From: Rathayibacter sp. VKM Ac-2879 | GTDB lineage: Bacteria > Actinomycetota > Actinomycetes > Actinomycetales > Microbacteriaceae | NCBI RefSeq assembly: GCF_015351245.1 | Contig: NZ_JADKSO010000002.1 | Coordinates: 372,001-436,000 of the forward strand | Reading direction: 5' to 3' | DNA: 64,000 nucleotides | Part shown: positions 10,810 through 20,600 of the stretch, piece by piece | Layout: every line of letters starts with the position of its first letter | Numbering within the stretch: the stretch's first letter is position 1 | Position numbers and translations under genes: made by a program | The notes under the pieces: model-generated | Databases searched by the model: none | Told to the model about the DNA's origin: nothing | Seen by the model: the letters and a program-made list of their open reading frames with translations, nothing else

Positions 10810-11412
10810 TCAGACGAGGGGGGCGAAGCCGGAGCAGACGGGCGCGAGCGCCTCGTCGAGGTACGGGACGAGCTCGCCGCGCGTCGGGCCGACAGCGGCC
10901 CAGGTCTGCGCCGCGGCCACGGCGGCTCCGACACTCGCGTAGGCGACCGCTCGCGCGAGATGCGAGGGGAGGGGACGCGTGGCGCGCGCCTCCACGAAGC
11001 CGGCGATCACCGCAGCCTGGCGGGCGAGGCGAGAGAGGGCCGAGGCCTGCAGCTCGTGCACGCTCCCGATCAGCTCGGACTGCGTGAGCACCCACGGGAC
11101 GGTCGCCGGACCGAAGCCGGCGCCGACGGCGAGCAGGGCCTCGCGCAGTCCCTCCATGACGCTCCGCTCGGCGGGGATCGCGGCCAGCGCCGCCGGCAAC
11201 CCGGACAGGCGGTCGTCGACGAGCACCCAGAAGACGTCGCTCTTGGACTCGAAGTAGTTGAAGAAGGTGTTGCGCGAGACGCCGGCGCGCTGCGCGATCT
11301 GCTCGATCGTCGTGCCCGCATAGCTCTGCTCGACGAAGAGGTCGAGCGCCGCGTCCTCGAGCATCGACCGGGAGGAGGCGCGAGGCCGACCGCGTTGCGT
11401 GCCTCGCATCAT
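10810..11412 (-). CDS. TetR/AcrR-family transcriptional regulator
   Basis: One-component repressor of 200 residues. The N-terminal HTH is visible at about residues 24-58 (TTIEQIAQRAGVSRNTFFNYFESK), here reading SRNTFFNYFE as the recognition part. The C-terminal half is a helical ligand-binding domain without identifiable ligand residues. The ATG at 11412 is chosen over the upstream GTG at 11433 because an AGGAG lies 6 nt before it. It is divergent from the ileS leader and upstream of valS on the same strand. No dedicated efflux gene is adjacent, so its target is unknown. Confidence 0.88.
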   Translation of the reverse strand: MMRGTQRGRPRASSRSMLEDAALDLFVEQSYAGTTIEQIAQRAGVSRNTFFNYFESKSDVFWVLVDDRLSGLPAALAAIPAERSVMEGLREALLAVGAGFGPATVPWVLTQSELIGSVHELQASALSRLARQAAVIAGFVEARATRPLPSHLARAVAYASVGAAVAAAQTWAAVGPTRGELVPYLDEALAPVCSGFAPLV

Positions 11413-11490
11413 CGTGCTCCTCGCTGGTCCCACCGCTCGGCCGGCGTCGGCGGGCTCCGTCCGATCCCGCCCGAGGCCTCCCCGCCGCGC

Positions 11491-11743
11491 TAGGATATCC
11501 GGTGGACGACTTCGACCCGGCTATCACCGGTGAGTCTTCGGAAGAACGGCGCAGGCTCCGGCCGAGGCCCAGTAGAACCGGACGGGTGCGGCCCGTGACA
11601 GCCGATCGAGTGGGACAGGCGACGAGCGCTCCTCCGGGGGTGCCGACGACCGGTCCAAGCGAGGTGGTACCGCGACCCGGCCCGAGGTGAGAATCGGGCG
11701 GGCCGTCCTCGTGGAGCCCAGCAGCCCTGCCAGGAGACCGCAC
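11491..11743 (+). promoter_or_regulatory. T-box riboswitch leader of ileS (isoleucine type)
   Basis: The leader shows the T-box consensus GGTGGTACCGCG at 11663-11674, which pairs with the NCCA end of uncharged tRNA. A Stem I-like region holds an ATC triplet at 11523-11525, the expected isoleucine specifier. The AGTAGAACCGGACGGG and GGCCCGT elements (about 11571-11597) match the stem II region of actinobacterial ileS leaders. No classical terminator with a U-run lies before the gene. Control is therefore probably at translation initiation: uncharged tRNA-Ile would free the ribosome-binding site at 11732-11736. A -10-like TAGGAT at 11491-11496 may be the promoter. Confidence 0.88.
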
Positions 11744-14700
11744 GTGACCTACCCCTTGAACCCGCCCACGCCCGACGGGTCCACTCCCGACGTCTCGGCC
11801 TTCGGCCGCGGAGTGACGCCGTCGCCGCGCTTCCCCGCGATCGAGGAGGAGGTGCTCGCCTGGTGGAAGGCCGACGACACCTTCCAGGAGTCGATCCGCC
11901 GGCGCGAGGGCGCACCGGAGTGGGTCTTCTACGACGGGCCGCCGTTCGCGAACGGGCTGCCGCACTACGGTCACCTGCTCACGGGCTACGCAAAAGACCT
12001 GTTCCCCCGCTTCGAGACGATGCGCGGCAAGCAGGTGCACCGGCGCTTCGGCTGGGACACCCACGGCCTGCCCGCGGAGCTCGAGGCGGAGCGGCAGCTC
12101 GGCATCACCGACAAGTCGCAGATCGAGGAGATGGGCGTCGCCGCATTCAATGCCGCGGCGAAGGAGTCGGTGCTGCGCTATACGGGAGAGTGGCAGGACT
12201 ATGTCACCCGTCAGGCGCGCTGGGTCGACTTCGACGACGACTACAAGACGCTCGACCCCTCGTTCATGGAATCGGTGATCTGGGCGTTCAAGCAGCTCTA
12301 CGACAAGGGCCTCGCCTACGAGGGCTACAGGGTGCTGCCCTACTGCTGGCGTGACCAGACCCCGCTCTCGAACCACGAGCTGCGGATGGACGACGACGTC
12401 TACCAGATGCGGCAAGACCAGACGGTGACCGTCACGTTCCCCCTCGTGGGCGAGAAGGCGGAGGCGCTGCAGCTCACGGCCGTGCGGGCGCTGGCCTGGA
12501 CGACGACTCCGTGGACCCTGCCCACCAACCTGGCCCTCGCGGTCGGCCCCGACATCGAGTACGCGGTCGTGCCCGCTGGCCCGAACGGCGCCGCCGACGG
12601 CAAGGGCGAGCCGGAGGAGCGCGAGCTCTCGGCCGAGTACCTCCTCGCCCTCGACCAGGTCGGCGCCTACGCGAAGGACCTCGGCTACGCGGACGCCGCC
12701 GAGGCGCTGGCGGCCGTGTCGCGCACGCATCGCGGGAGCGAGCTCGAGGGCGTCAGCTACGACCGGCTCTGGGACCACTACGCCGACACCGAGACCTGGG
12801 GCACGCAGAACGCGTGGCGCCTCCTCGTCGCCGACTACGTGACGACCGGCGAGGGCACGGGGATCGTGCACCAGGCGCCCGCCTACGGCGAGGACGACCA
12901 GAAGGTGTGCGAGGCGGCCGGTATCCCCGTCATCATCTCCGTCGACGACGGGGGCCGCTTCCTCCCGCAGATCGGCGAGGTTGCCGGACTGCAGGTCTTC
13001 GAGGCCAACAAGCCGCTCACCCAGCTGCTGCGTGCCGAGCACCGGCTGCTGCGCCAGGCCAGCTACGAGCACTCGTATCCGCACTGCTGGCGCTGCCGCA
13101 ACCCTCTGATCTACAAGGCCGTCTCAAGCTGGTTCGTGCGCGTCACCGCGATCCGCGACCGGATGGAAGAGCTGAACCAGGAGATCACCTGGGTCCCCGA
13201 GAACGTCAAGGACGGCCAGTTCGGCAAGTGGCTCTCGGGTGCACGCGACTGGTCGATCAGCCGCAACCGCTACTTCGGCTCCCCGATCCCGGTCTGGAAG
13301 AGCGACGACCCCGACTACCCGCGCATCGACGTCTACGGCTCGCTCGATGAGCTCGAGCGCGACTTCGGCGTGCGTCCTGAGGATCTGCACCGCCCGTTCA
13401 TCGACGAGCTCACCCGCCCCAACCCCGACGACCCGACCGGGCGCTCCACCATGCGCCGTATCACCGACGTGCTCGACGTGTGGTTCGACTCCGGCTCGAT
13501 GCCCTTCGCGCAGGTGCACTACCCGTTCGAGAACGCCGACTGGTTCGACAGCCACCATCCGGCCGACTTCATCGTCGAGTACATCGGGCAGACCCGAGGC
13601 TGGTTCTACACGCTGCACGTGCTCTCGACGGCGCTCTTCGACCGCCCCGCGTTCCGCAACGTCGTGAGCCACGGGATCGTGCTGGGCAACGACGGTCAGA
13701 AGATGTCGAAGTCGCTGCGCAACTACCCCGACGTCGCCGAGGTCTTCGACCGCGACGGCTCCGACGCGATGCGCTGGTTCCTCATGTCGAGCCCGGTCCT
13801 GCGCGGAGGCAACCTCGTCGTCACCGAGGAGGGGATCCGCGAGGGCGTGCGGCAGGTGCTCCTCCCGCTGTGGAGCACGTGGTACTTCTTCTCGCTCTAC
13901 GCCAACGCCTCCGCCGAGGGCGGCTACCACGCGACGCGACGCACCGACTCCGAGGACGTGCTCGACCGCTACCTGCTGGCCAAGACGCACGATCTGATCG
14001 TGACCGTCACGGGTCACTTCGAGGCGCTCGACTCGACCCTCGCCGCCGCCGCGCTACGCGACTTCTCCGACGTCCTCACGAACTGGTACGTGCGCCGCTC
14101 GCGCGACCGCTTCTGGCAGGGTGTCGATGCCGAGGGCCATGGCTCGGAGGCGTTCGACACGCTCTTCACGGTCCTCGAGACCGTCTGCCGTGTCGCCGCG
14201 CCCCTCCTCCCGCTCATCACCGAGCGGATCTGGCAGGGACTGACCGGCGGGCGCAGCGTGCACCTGACCGACTGGCCCGACGCCGCCGAGTTCCCGGTCG
14301 ACGAGGCGCTCGTGCAGGCGATGGACGCCGTGCGCACCCTCTCCTCGACGGCGCTCTCGCTCCGCAAGCAGGCCGGTCTCCGCGTGCGCCTGCCGCTCCC
14401 GCGCCTCACCGTCGTCGTGGCCGATGCGGCCGAGCTGGCCCCCTTCGAGGCGATCCTGCGCGACGAGCTCAACGTGAAGGACGTGTCGCTGGTCCCGCTC
14501 GTCGACTCCAGCGCCGCCGACTACGGCGTCACCTCCCGGCTCGCGGTCAAGGCTCGCGCGGCCGGTCCGCGCCTAGGCAAGGGCGTGCAGGCGGTCATCA
14601 GAGCGGCGAAGGCCGGAGACTGGAGCGAAGCCGACGGCGTGGTCACGGCCGGGGGAGTGAAGCTCGTCGAGGGCGAGTACGAGCTGACCCTCGAGGTCGG

Positions 14701-15070
14701 TGGAGCGGCGGGCGACGATCGCGCGATCGCGCTCCTTCCTGGCGGCGGCTTCGTACTGCTCGACACGGCGACGACCCCCGAGCTCGAGGCGGAGGGTCTC
14801 GCCCGCGACCTCATCCGCGCCGTGCAGGACGCCCGCAAGGCCGCCGGGCTCGAGGTCAGTGATCGCATCCTGCTGGAGGTCGTCCTCGACGAGCCCAGCC
14901 TCGCTGCACTCGAGCCGCATGCGCTGTGGATCGCCGAGGAGACGCTCGCGATCGGATTCGGGTTCACTCCGCTGACCGTCGCGCTCGAGGGCGGCGAAGG
15001 CGCGATCACCTTCGGACCGGCCGGAACCGCCATCATCCGTGTCGAGAAGGTCGAGGCGAGCGATGACTGA
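11744..15070 (+). CDS. ileS: isoleucyl-tRNA synthetase
   Basis: Class Ia synthetase charging tRNA-Ile, with an editing domain. It has 1108 residues. The HIGH-type motif reads PHYGHLLTG near residue 65 and the KMSKS loop reads [13 protein letters not shown] near 650. The GTG at 11744 follows CAGGAG by a proper spacing and begins [12 protein letters not shown]. The frame is open 57 nt upstream inside the T-box. The long form with the [10 protein letters not shown] signature resembles the eukaryote-like type 2 IleRS, which in other species resists mupirocin; this typing is inference. folC overlaps its end by 8 nt. Confidence 0.97.
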   Translation: MTYPLNPPTPDGSTPDVSAFGRGVTPSPRFPAIEEEVLAWWKADDTFQESIRRREGAPEWVFYDGPPFANGLPHYGHLLTGYAKDLFPRFETMRGKQVHRRFGWDTHGLPAELEAERQLGITDKSQIEEMGVAAFNAAAKESVLRYTGEWQDYVTRQARWVDFDDDYKTLDPSFMESVIWAFKQLYDKGLAYEGYRVLPYCWRDQTPLSNHELRMDDDVYQMRQDQTVTVTFPLVGEKAEALQLTAVRALAWTTTPWTLPTNLALAVGPDIEYAVVPAGPNGAADGKGEPEERELSAEYLLALDQVGAYAKDLGYADAAEALAAVSRTHRGSELEGVSYDRLWDHYADTETWGTQNAWRLLVADYVTTGEGTGIVHQAPAYGEDDQKVCEAAGIPVIISVDDGGRFLPQIGEVAGLQVFEANKPLTQLLRAEHRLLRQASYEHSYPHCWRCRNPLIYKAVSSWFVRVTAIRDRMEELNQEITWVPENVKDGQFGKWLSGARDWSISRNRYFGSPIPVWKSDDPDYPRIDVYGSLDELERDFGVRPEDLHRPFIDELTRPNPDDPTGRSTMRRITDVLDVWFDSGSMPFAQVHYPFENADWFDSHHPADFIVEYIGQTRGWFYTLHVLSTALFDRPAFRNVVSHGIVLGNDGQKMSKSLRNYPDVAEVFDRDGSDAMRWFLMSSPVLRGGNLVVTEEGIREGVRQVLLPLWSTWYFFSLYANASAEGGYHATRRTDSEDVLDRYLLAKTHDLIVTVTGHFEALDSTLAAAALRDFSDVLTNWYVRRSRDRFWQGVDAEGHGSEAFDTLFTVLETVCRVAAPLLPLITERIWQGLTGGRSVHLTDWPDAAEFPVDEALVQAMDAVRTLSSTALSLRKQAGLRVRLPLPRLTVVVADAAELAPFEAILRDELNVKDVSLVPLVDSSAADYGVTSRLAVKARAAGPRLGKGVQAVIRAAKAGDWSEADGVVTAGGVKLVEGEYELTLEVGGAAGDDRAIALLPGGGFVLLDTATTPELEAEGLARDLIRAVQDARKAAGLEVSDRILLEVVLDEPSLAALEPHALWIAEETLAIGFGFTPLTVALEGGEGAITFGPAGTAIIRVEKVEASDD

Positions 15071-16427
15071 TCTGTTCGACGAGGAGCGCGCCGCGGCCGA
15101 TGCCGTCTACGCGACCCTGCTCGAGAGGCTCGGCGAGGCGAACGTCCGTCCGCGGCTCGCGCCCGCCCGCCGCGCGGTCGAGATCCTCGGAGACCCCCAA
15201 CGGGCCTACCCGGTCATCCAGGTCGCGGGCACGAACGGCAAGACGTCCACGAGCCGCATGATCGAGAGCCTGCTGCGTGCCCACGGCCTGCGCGTGGGCC
15301 TGTTCACCAGCCCGCACCTCGAGCGGTTCACCGAGCGGATCGTCATCGACGGGGAGCCGATCTCGGACCGGAGCCTCGTCGACAACTGGCACGACATCGA
15401 GCCCTACGTACGGATGACCGACGCCGAGCTCGTCGAACAGGGGGAGGCGCCGCTGTCGTTCTTCGAGGTGATCACCGTGCTTGCCTACGCGGCGTTCGCG
15501 GACGCGCCGGTCGATGTCGCCGTCATCGAGGTCGGGATGGGCGGCGAGTGGGACTCGACGAATGTCGCCGACGCCCAGGTCGCCGTCTTCGCTCCGATCG
15601 CTCTGGATCACACCGATCGTCTCGGCTCCACGATCGAGGAGATCGCGCGCACGAAGTCGGGCATCGTGAAGCCGCTCGCCTCTGTCGTCTCGGCGAAGCA
15701 GGCCCCCGAGGCGGAGGCGGTCCTCCGGCATGCGGCCGAGGCCACCGAGTCCTCGATCGTCGTGGAGGGCGCGGACTTCGCGGTGGCCTCCACGACGGTG
15801 GCCGTCGGCGGCCAGCTCGTCACGGTGCGCGGACTGGCCCGCACCTACGAGCAGCTCCTCCTACCGTTCTTCGGCGATCATCAGGCCGAGAACGCGGCGG
15901 TGGCGGTCGCCGCCGTCGAGTCGTTCCTCGGCGGAGGCTCGCACGAGCTCGCCAGAGACGTCCTCGACGAGGGCTTCGCGGGGGCGAGCTCACCCGGGCG
16001 CCTCCAGGTCGTCGGACACTCGCCGCGCACGATCGTCGACGCCGCGCACAACCCGCACGGTGCCGCCTCCCTCGCCCTCGCGCTGGGTCGCTACTTCGAC
16101 TTCGATCGCGTCACCGCGGTGCTCGGCGTGCTCGCCGAGAAGGACGCGGAGGGCATCCTTCGCGAGCTGCGTCCCGTCGTCGACGAGCTCATCGTCACGA
16201 CCGCGCCCAGTGAGCGGGCGATGCCTGCGGCTGATCTCGCGGTCCTCGCTCGCGCTGTGTTCCCGGAGGAGGCGGTGCATGTCGCCGACGAGGTGCACGG
16301 CGCGCTCACGGCGGGCCGCCTCCTCGCCGCCCGCTCCGACAAGGGTGCACTGCTGGTGACCGGGTCGATCACCCTCGTCGGGCGCACCCTCACCGTGGCG
16401 CGCGACGAGAACTGGCTCGGCGCGTGA
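15063..16427 (+). CDS. folC: bifunctional folylpolyglutamate/dihydrofolate synthase
   Basis: ATP-dependent Mur-ligase-like enzyme that adds glutamate to dihydropteroate or folates. It has 454 residues. The P-loop [13 protein letters not shown] is near 57-69. The folate-family [14 protein letters not shown] motif follows, and the Mur-type HTDRLG motif is near 180. The ATG at 15063 overlaps the ileS stop codon, a start inside the previous gene that gives a family-like N-terminus. DUF4233 and ndk follow with overlap or minimal spacing, so ileS-folC-DUF4233-ndk reads as one operon under the T-box leader. Confidence 0.95.
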   Translation: MTDLFDEERAAADAVYATLLERLGEANVRPRLAPARRAVEILGDPQRAYPVIQVAGTNGKTSTSRMIESLLRAHGLRVGLFTSPHLERFTERIVIDGEPISDRSLVDNWHDIEPYVRMTDAELVEQGEAPLSFFEVITVLAYAAFADAPVDVAVIEVGMGGEWDSTNVADAQVAVFAPIALDHTDRLGSTIEEIARTKSGIVKPLASVVSAKQAPEAEAVLRHAAEATESSIVVEGADFAVASTTVAVGGQLVTVRGLARTYEQLLLPFFGDHQAENAAVAVAAVESFLGGGSHELARDVLDEGFAGASSPGRLQVVGHSPRTIVDAAHNPHGAASLALALGRYFDFDRVTAVLGVLAEKDAEGILRELRPVVDELIVTTAPSERAMPAADLAVLARAVFPEEAVHVADEVHGALTAGRLLAARSDKGALLVTGSITLVGRTLTVARDENWLGA

Positions 16428-16813
16428 GGGCGGGACGCGCGCGCCGGAGCAGGACGGTGCGCGAGAGCCTGGGCTCGATCGTCCTCGGCTTCGAGGCGAT
16501 CATCGTGTTCCTCGCCACGCTGGTCGCCTTCGGGCTCAAGGCAGCGGACCCCGGAGTGGTGCTCGTCGGAGGAGCCGTGGTGTGCGTCGCGCTGGTCGCG
16601 ACCCTCGGGCTGCTTCGACGTCCCCTCGGCTTCCGGGTTGGCTGGGTGCTGCAGTTCGTTATCGTGGCCTCGGGCCTGCTGGTCCCGATCATGTTCGCCA
16701 TCGGCGCGGCCTTCGTCGCTCTCTGGACCTACTGCATGGTTACCGGGACCCGCCTCGACGCTCAGGCGCGCCGCGCCGCGGAGCCCACCGATCCCATCGA
16801 AGGAGACCTCTGA
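16424..16813 (+). CDS. DUF4233 small membrane protein
   Basis: Actinobacterial membrane protein of unknown role with 129 residues and about four transmembrane segments. They run from SLGSIVLGFEAIIVFLATLV through VGWVLQFVIVASGLLVPIMF. The GTG at 16424 overlaps the folC stop (GTGA). A second GTG about 10 codons later, just before RESLGSIV, is an alternative. Its place between folC and ndk is standard for DUF4233 in actinobacteria, which suggests translational coupling rather than a shared pathway. Confidence 0.85.
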   Translation: MRAGRARRSRTVRESLGSIVLGFEAIIVFLATLVAFGLKAADPGVVLVGGAVVCVALVATLGLLRRPLGFRVGWVLQFVIVASGLLVPIMFAIGAAFVALWTYCMVTGTRLDAQARRAAEPTDPIEGDL

Positions 16814-16816
16814 ACC

Positions 16817-17233
16817 ATGGCCACCCAGGAGACACTCGTCCTCGTCAAGCCCGACGGCGTCGCGCGCAACCTCACCGGCGAGATCCTGCGCCGCATCGAG
16901 GCGAAGGGCTACTCGCTCGTCGACATCCGCCTCGTCGAGGCCGACCGCTCCCTTCTCGCCGCGCACTACGCCGAGCATGAGGGCAAGCCGTTCTATGAGC
17001 CGCTCGTGGAGTTCATGGAGAGCGGCCCCCTCGTCGCCCTGCGGATCGCGGGAGACCGCGTGATCGAGGGCTTCCGTGCCCTCGCAGGCACGACCGATCC
17101 GACGACCGCGGCCCCGGGAACGATCCGCGGAGACCTGGGCCGCGACTGGGGGCTCAAGGTCCAGCAGAACCTCGTCCACGGCAGCGACAGCCCGGAGTCC
17201 GCCGAGCGCGAGCTCGCCCTCTGGTTCGCATGA
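16817..17233 (+). CDS. ndk: nucleoside diphosphate kinase
   Basis: Transfers the gamma-phosphate of ATP to nucleoside diphosphates through a phosphohistidine. The 138 residues match family length. The catalytic histidine lies in NLVHGSDSPE near residue 117. The N-terminal TLVLVKPDGV strand and the RGDLG motif are present. The ATG at 16817 comes 3 nt after the DUF4233 stop. It is the last gene of the ileS operon and is followed at once by a strong hairpin. Confidence 0.97.
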   Translation: MATQETLVLVKPDGVARNLTGEILRRIEAKGYSLVDIRLVEADRSLLAAHYAEHEGKPFYEPLVEFMESGPLVALRIAGDRVIEGFRALAGTTDPTTAAPGTIRGDLGRDWGLKVQQNLVHGSDSPESAERELALWFA

Positions 17234-17234
17234 G

Positions 17235-17273
17235 CGATCGCCGTCCCGCGGGCTGACCGCGGGACGGCGATCG
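17235..17273. terminator. bidirectional terminator between ndk and the CsoR-family gene
   Basis: Perfect 17-bp stem (17235-17251 with 17257-17273) and a 5-nt GCTGA loop. It lies between two convergent genes and can serve both. Confidence 0.85.
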
Positions 17274-17290
17274 GGAAGCCGCGACGACCG

Positions 17291-19245
<1,955 letters not shown>

Positions 19246-19252
19246 ATCGAGC

Positions 19253-19274
19253 ACTATACCCCCGGGGGTATAGT
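19253..19274. promoter_or_regulatory. palindromic operator with two divergent -10 elements
   Basis: Perfect 22-bp inverted repeat with half-site ACTATACCCCC and its exact complement. An ATACCCC core facing GGGGTAT is the operator type used by CsoR/CstR repressors. Each outer edge reads TATAGT in its own direction, a good -10 hexamer for both the reductase operon (minus) and the small Cys-rich gene (plus). Repressor binding would block both. Confidence 0.85.
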
Positions 19275-19322
19275 TCGTCGAGGAGGCGGTCACCGTGGCA
19301 GCCCTGGACGAAGGAGAACGAG

Positions 19323-19493
19323 ATGTGCCGAGCGACCACCTGCCGCACCTGCGGGAAGACCACCTGGGCGGGATGCGGCCAGCACGTCGACGACGTGATG
19401 CGGGGCGTGCCGCGCGCAGACCGGTGCCCTGGGCACCCCGAGAAGAAGAGCCAGGGCGCGGGCGGCTTCTTCGCGCGACTCCTCGGGCGCTGA
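19323..19493 (+). CDS. small Cys-rich conserved protein, 56 aa
   Basis: Small protein starting MCRATTCRTCGKTTWAGCGQ. It has five cysteines, including CRTC, in the first 35 residues, plus a histidine-containing RCPGHPEKK segment. This looks like a metal- or sulfur-binding knuckle. The ATG follows AAGGAGAACGAG, a clear ribosome-binding site. I recognise it as a widespread actinobacterial type of unknown function. It is transcribed divergently from the reductase-rhodanese operon across the shared palindrome. It is probably a target of the same repressor. Confidence 0.75.
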   Translation: MCRATTCRTCGKTTWAGCGQHVDDVMRGVPRADRCPGHPEKKSQGAGGFFARLLGR

Positions 19494-19502
19494 TGGCGGC
19501 GC

Positions 19503-19530
19503 GGCCCGCGGATCGAGCAGTCCGCGGGCC
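19503..19530. terminator. terminator after the Cys-rich gene
   Basis: Perfect 10-bp stem GGCCCGCGGA with TCCGCGGGCC and an 8-nt loop. It lies between the small plus-strand gene and the convergent VKOR gene. Confidence 0.75.
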
Positions 19531-19611
19531 TGAGCGCCGACTCCGCCGCGCGGGCGGCGCGACTCCTCGATCGGCGCCGCCTCCCACAGGCCCCGTCGAG
19601 CGCGCCGAGGG

Positions 19612-20229
19612 TCAGAGGTAGGACAGGACGTTCAAGCGCAGCTGCGCGAGCACCGCGATCGCCAGGTAGCAGAGCATCGTGATGAACGGGATCCAGCCAT
19701 ACGCGGCCCCCGCACAGCGGCGCAGCCGTTCGCCGACGGGGAAGACGCCCTCGCGAATGCTGCGGAGCGCGACGAGCCAGAATCCCGGGATGACGACCGC
19801 CCACGTCAGCATGCACCACGGGCAGAGCGTGCCGAGGGCGAAGACGCTCGTGGCGATGAGCCAGCCGACGAAGACGAGGGCGAGCGCGAAGCCAACAGTG
19901 AACAGCGCCCAGAACCAGCGATCGAAGCGCGCACCCGCGAGCAGGCCCGCTCCAACGACGATCGGCGCGATCCAGGCGGCGAGGCCGATCAGCGGGTTCG
20001 GGAAGCCGAAGATCGCGCCCTGCGCGGAGTTGAGGTTCGCGCTGCACTGCACCAGCAGGCTGAAGTCGCAGCTGAGCGCCGCAGTCGGGTTCGCGAGGGC
20101 GCTGAACTTGTCGAGAGTCAGTGCGAAGGCGGCGGTCCAGCCGATGGCGCCGAGCACCACGAGGAGGACGGCGAACGCGACCGGGCGCGGCTGGGAGGGG
20201 GAGCCGTGCGCCCCGGTGTCGCTGGTCAC
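19612..20229 (-). CDS. vitamin K epoxide reductase (VKOR) family membrane protein
   Basis: Integral membrane thiol oxidoreductase that regenerates periplasmic or extracellular disulfide-forming partners using menaquinone. It has 205 residues and about five transmembrane segments. The loop cysteines are LSCDFSLLVQC near 58-67. The active-site CXXC is LGTLCPWCMLTW near 148-151. The GTG at 20229 gives a start VTSDTGAHG before the first membrane segment, the family architecture. The frame is open upstream but without sense. No DsbA-like partner is adjacent. Confidence 0.9.
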   Translation of the reverse strand: MTSDTGAHGSPSQPRPVAFAVLLVVLGAIGWTAAFALTLDKFSALANPTAALSCDFSLLVQCSANLNSAQGAIFGFPNPLIGLAAWIAPIVVGAGLLAGARFDRWFWALFTVGFALALVFVGWLIATSVFALGTLCPWCMLTWAVVIPGFWLVALRSIREGVFPVGERLRRCAGAAYGWIPFITMLCYLAIAVLAQLRLNVLSYL

Positions 20230-20600
20230 CGGGGGATTATGGCACGCGCCGGACCGGCGCCTCTGAGAATGCATGCGATAATCGGATCCGTCGGTCCGGA
20301 ACATCTCGCGCCGACGCGAAGAAGGTTTACCGGGCGAGCACCGGGCCACAAGGAGATCGACGGCGTTCCGCGAATGGACGCGACAGGTCCCCGCACCGCT
20401 TCGAGACGACCTCGGTCGCACCGAGCGGAGCACGTGTCGGATAGTCAGTTCCGAGACAGACGCTGCAACCGGCGTCCCGCGCCACGTGAGCGACGGGACC
20501 GGGCGAGCGAAAGGATTCGCGGCGGGCCGAGGCCCGACGCACGAGAGAAGCATCCGGGTAGTAGGCGCGGCGAACGACCCGGCCGAGGAGTGCACCAGGA
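20230..20600. other. intergenic region between VKOR gene and rne
   Basis: About 370 nt between divergent genes. It must contain the promoters of both and a long 5' leader for rne. I see no convincing small gene, riboswitch or repeat. GAGGAG and CAGGA lie just ahead of the rne start. Confidence 0.5.

Noticed and set aside
10709-13084. A very long open minus-strand frame extending valS upstream by 792 codons
   Set aside because: It runs through the TetR gene and antisense to ileS with arginine-rich nonsense. The normal valyl-tRNA synthetase N-terminus begins at 10708.
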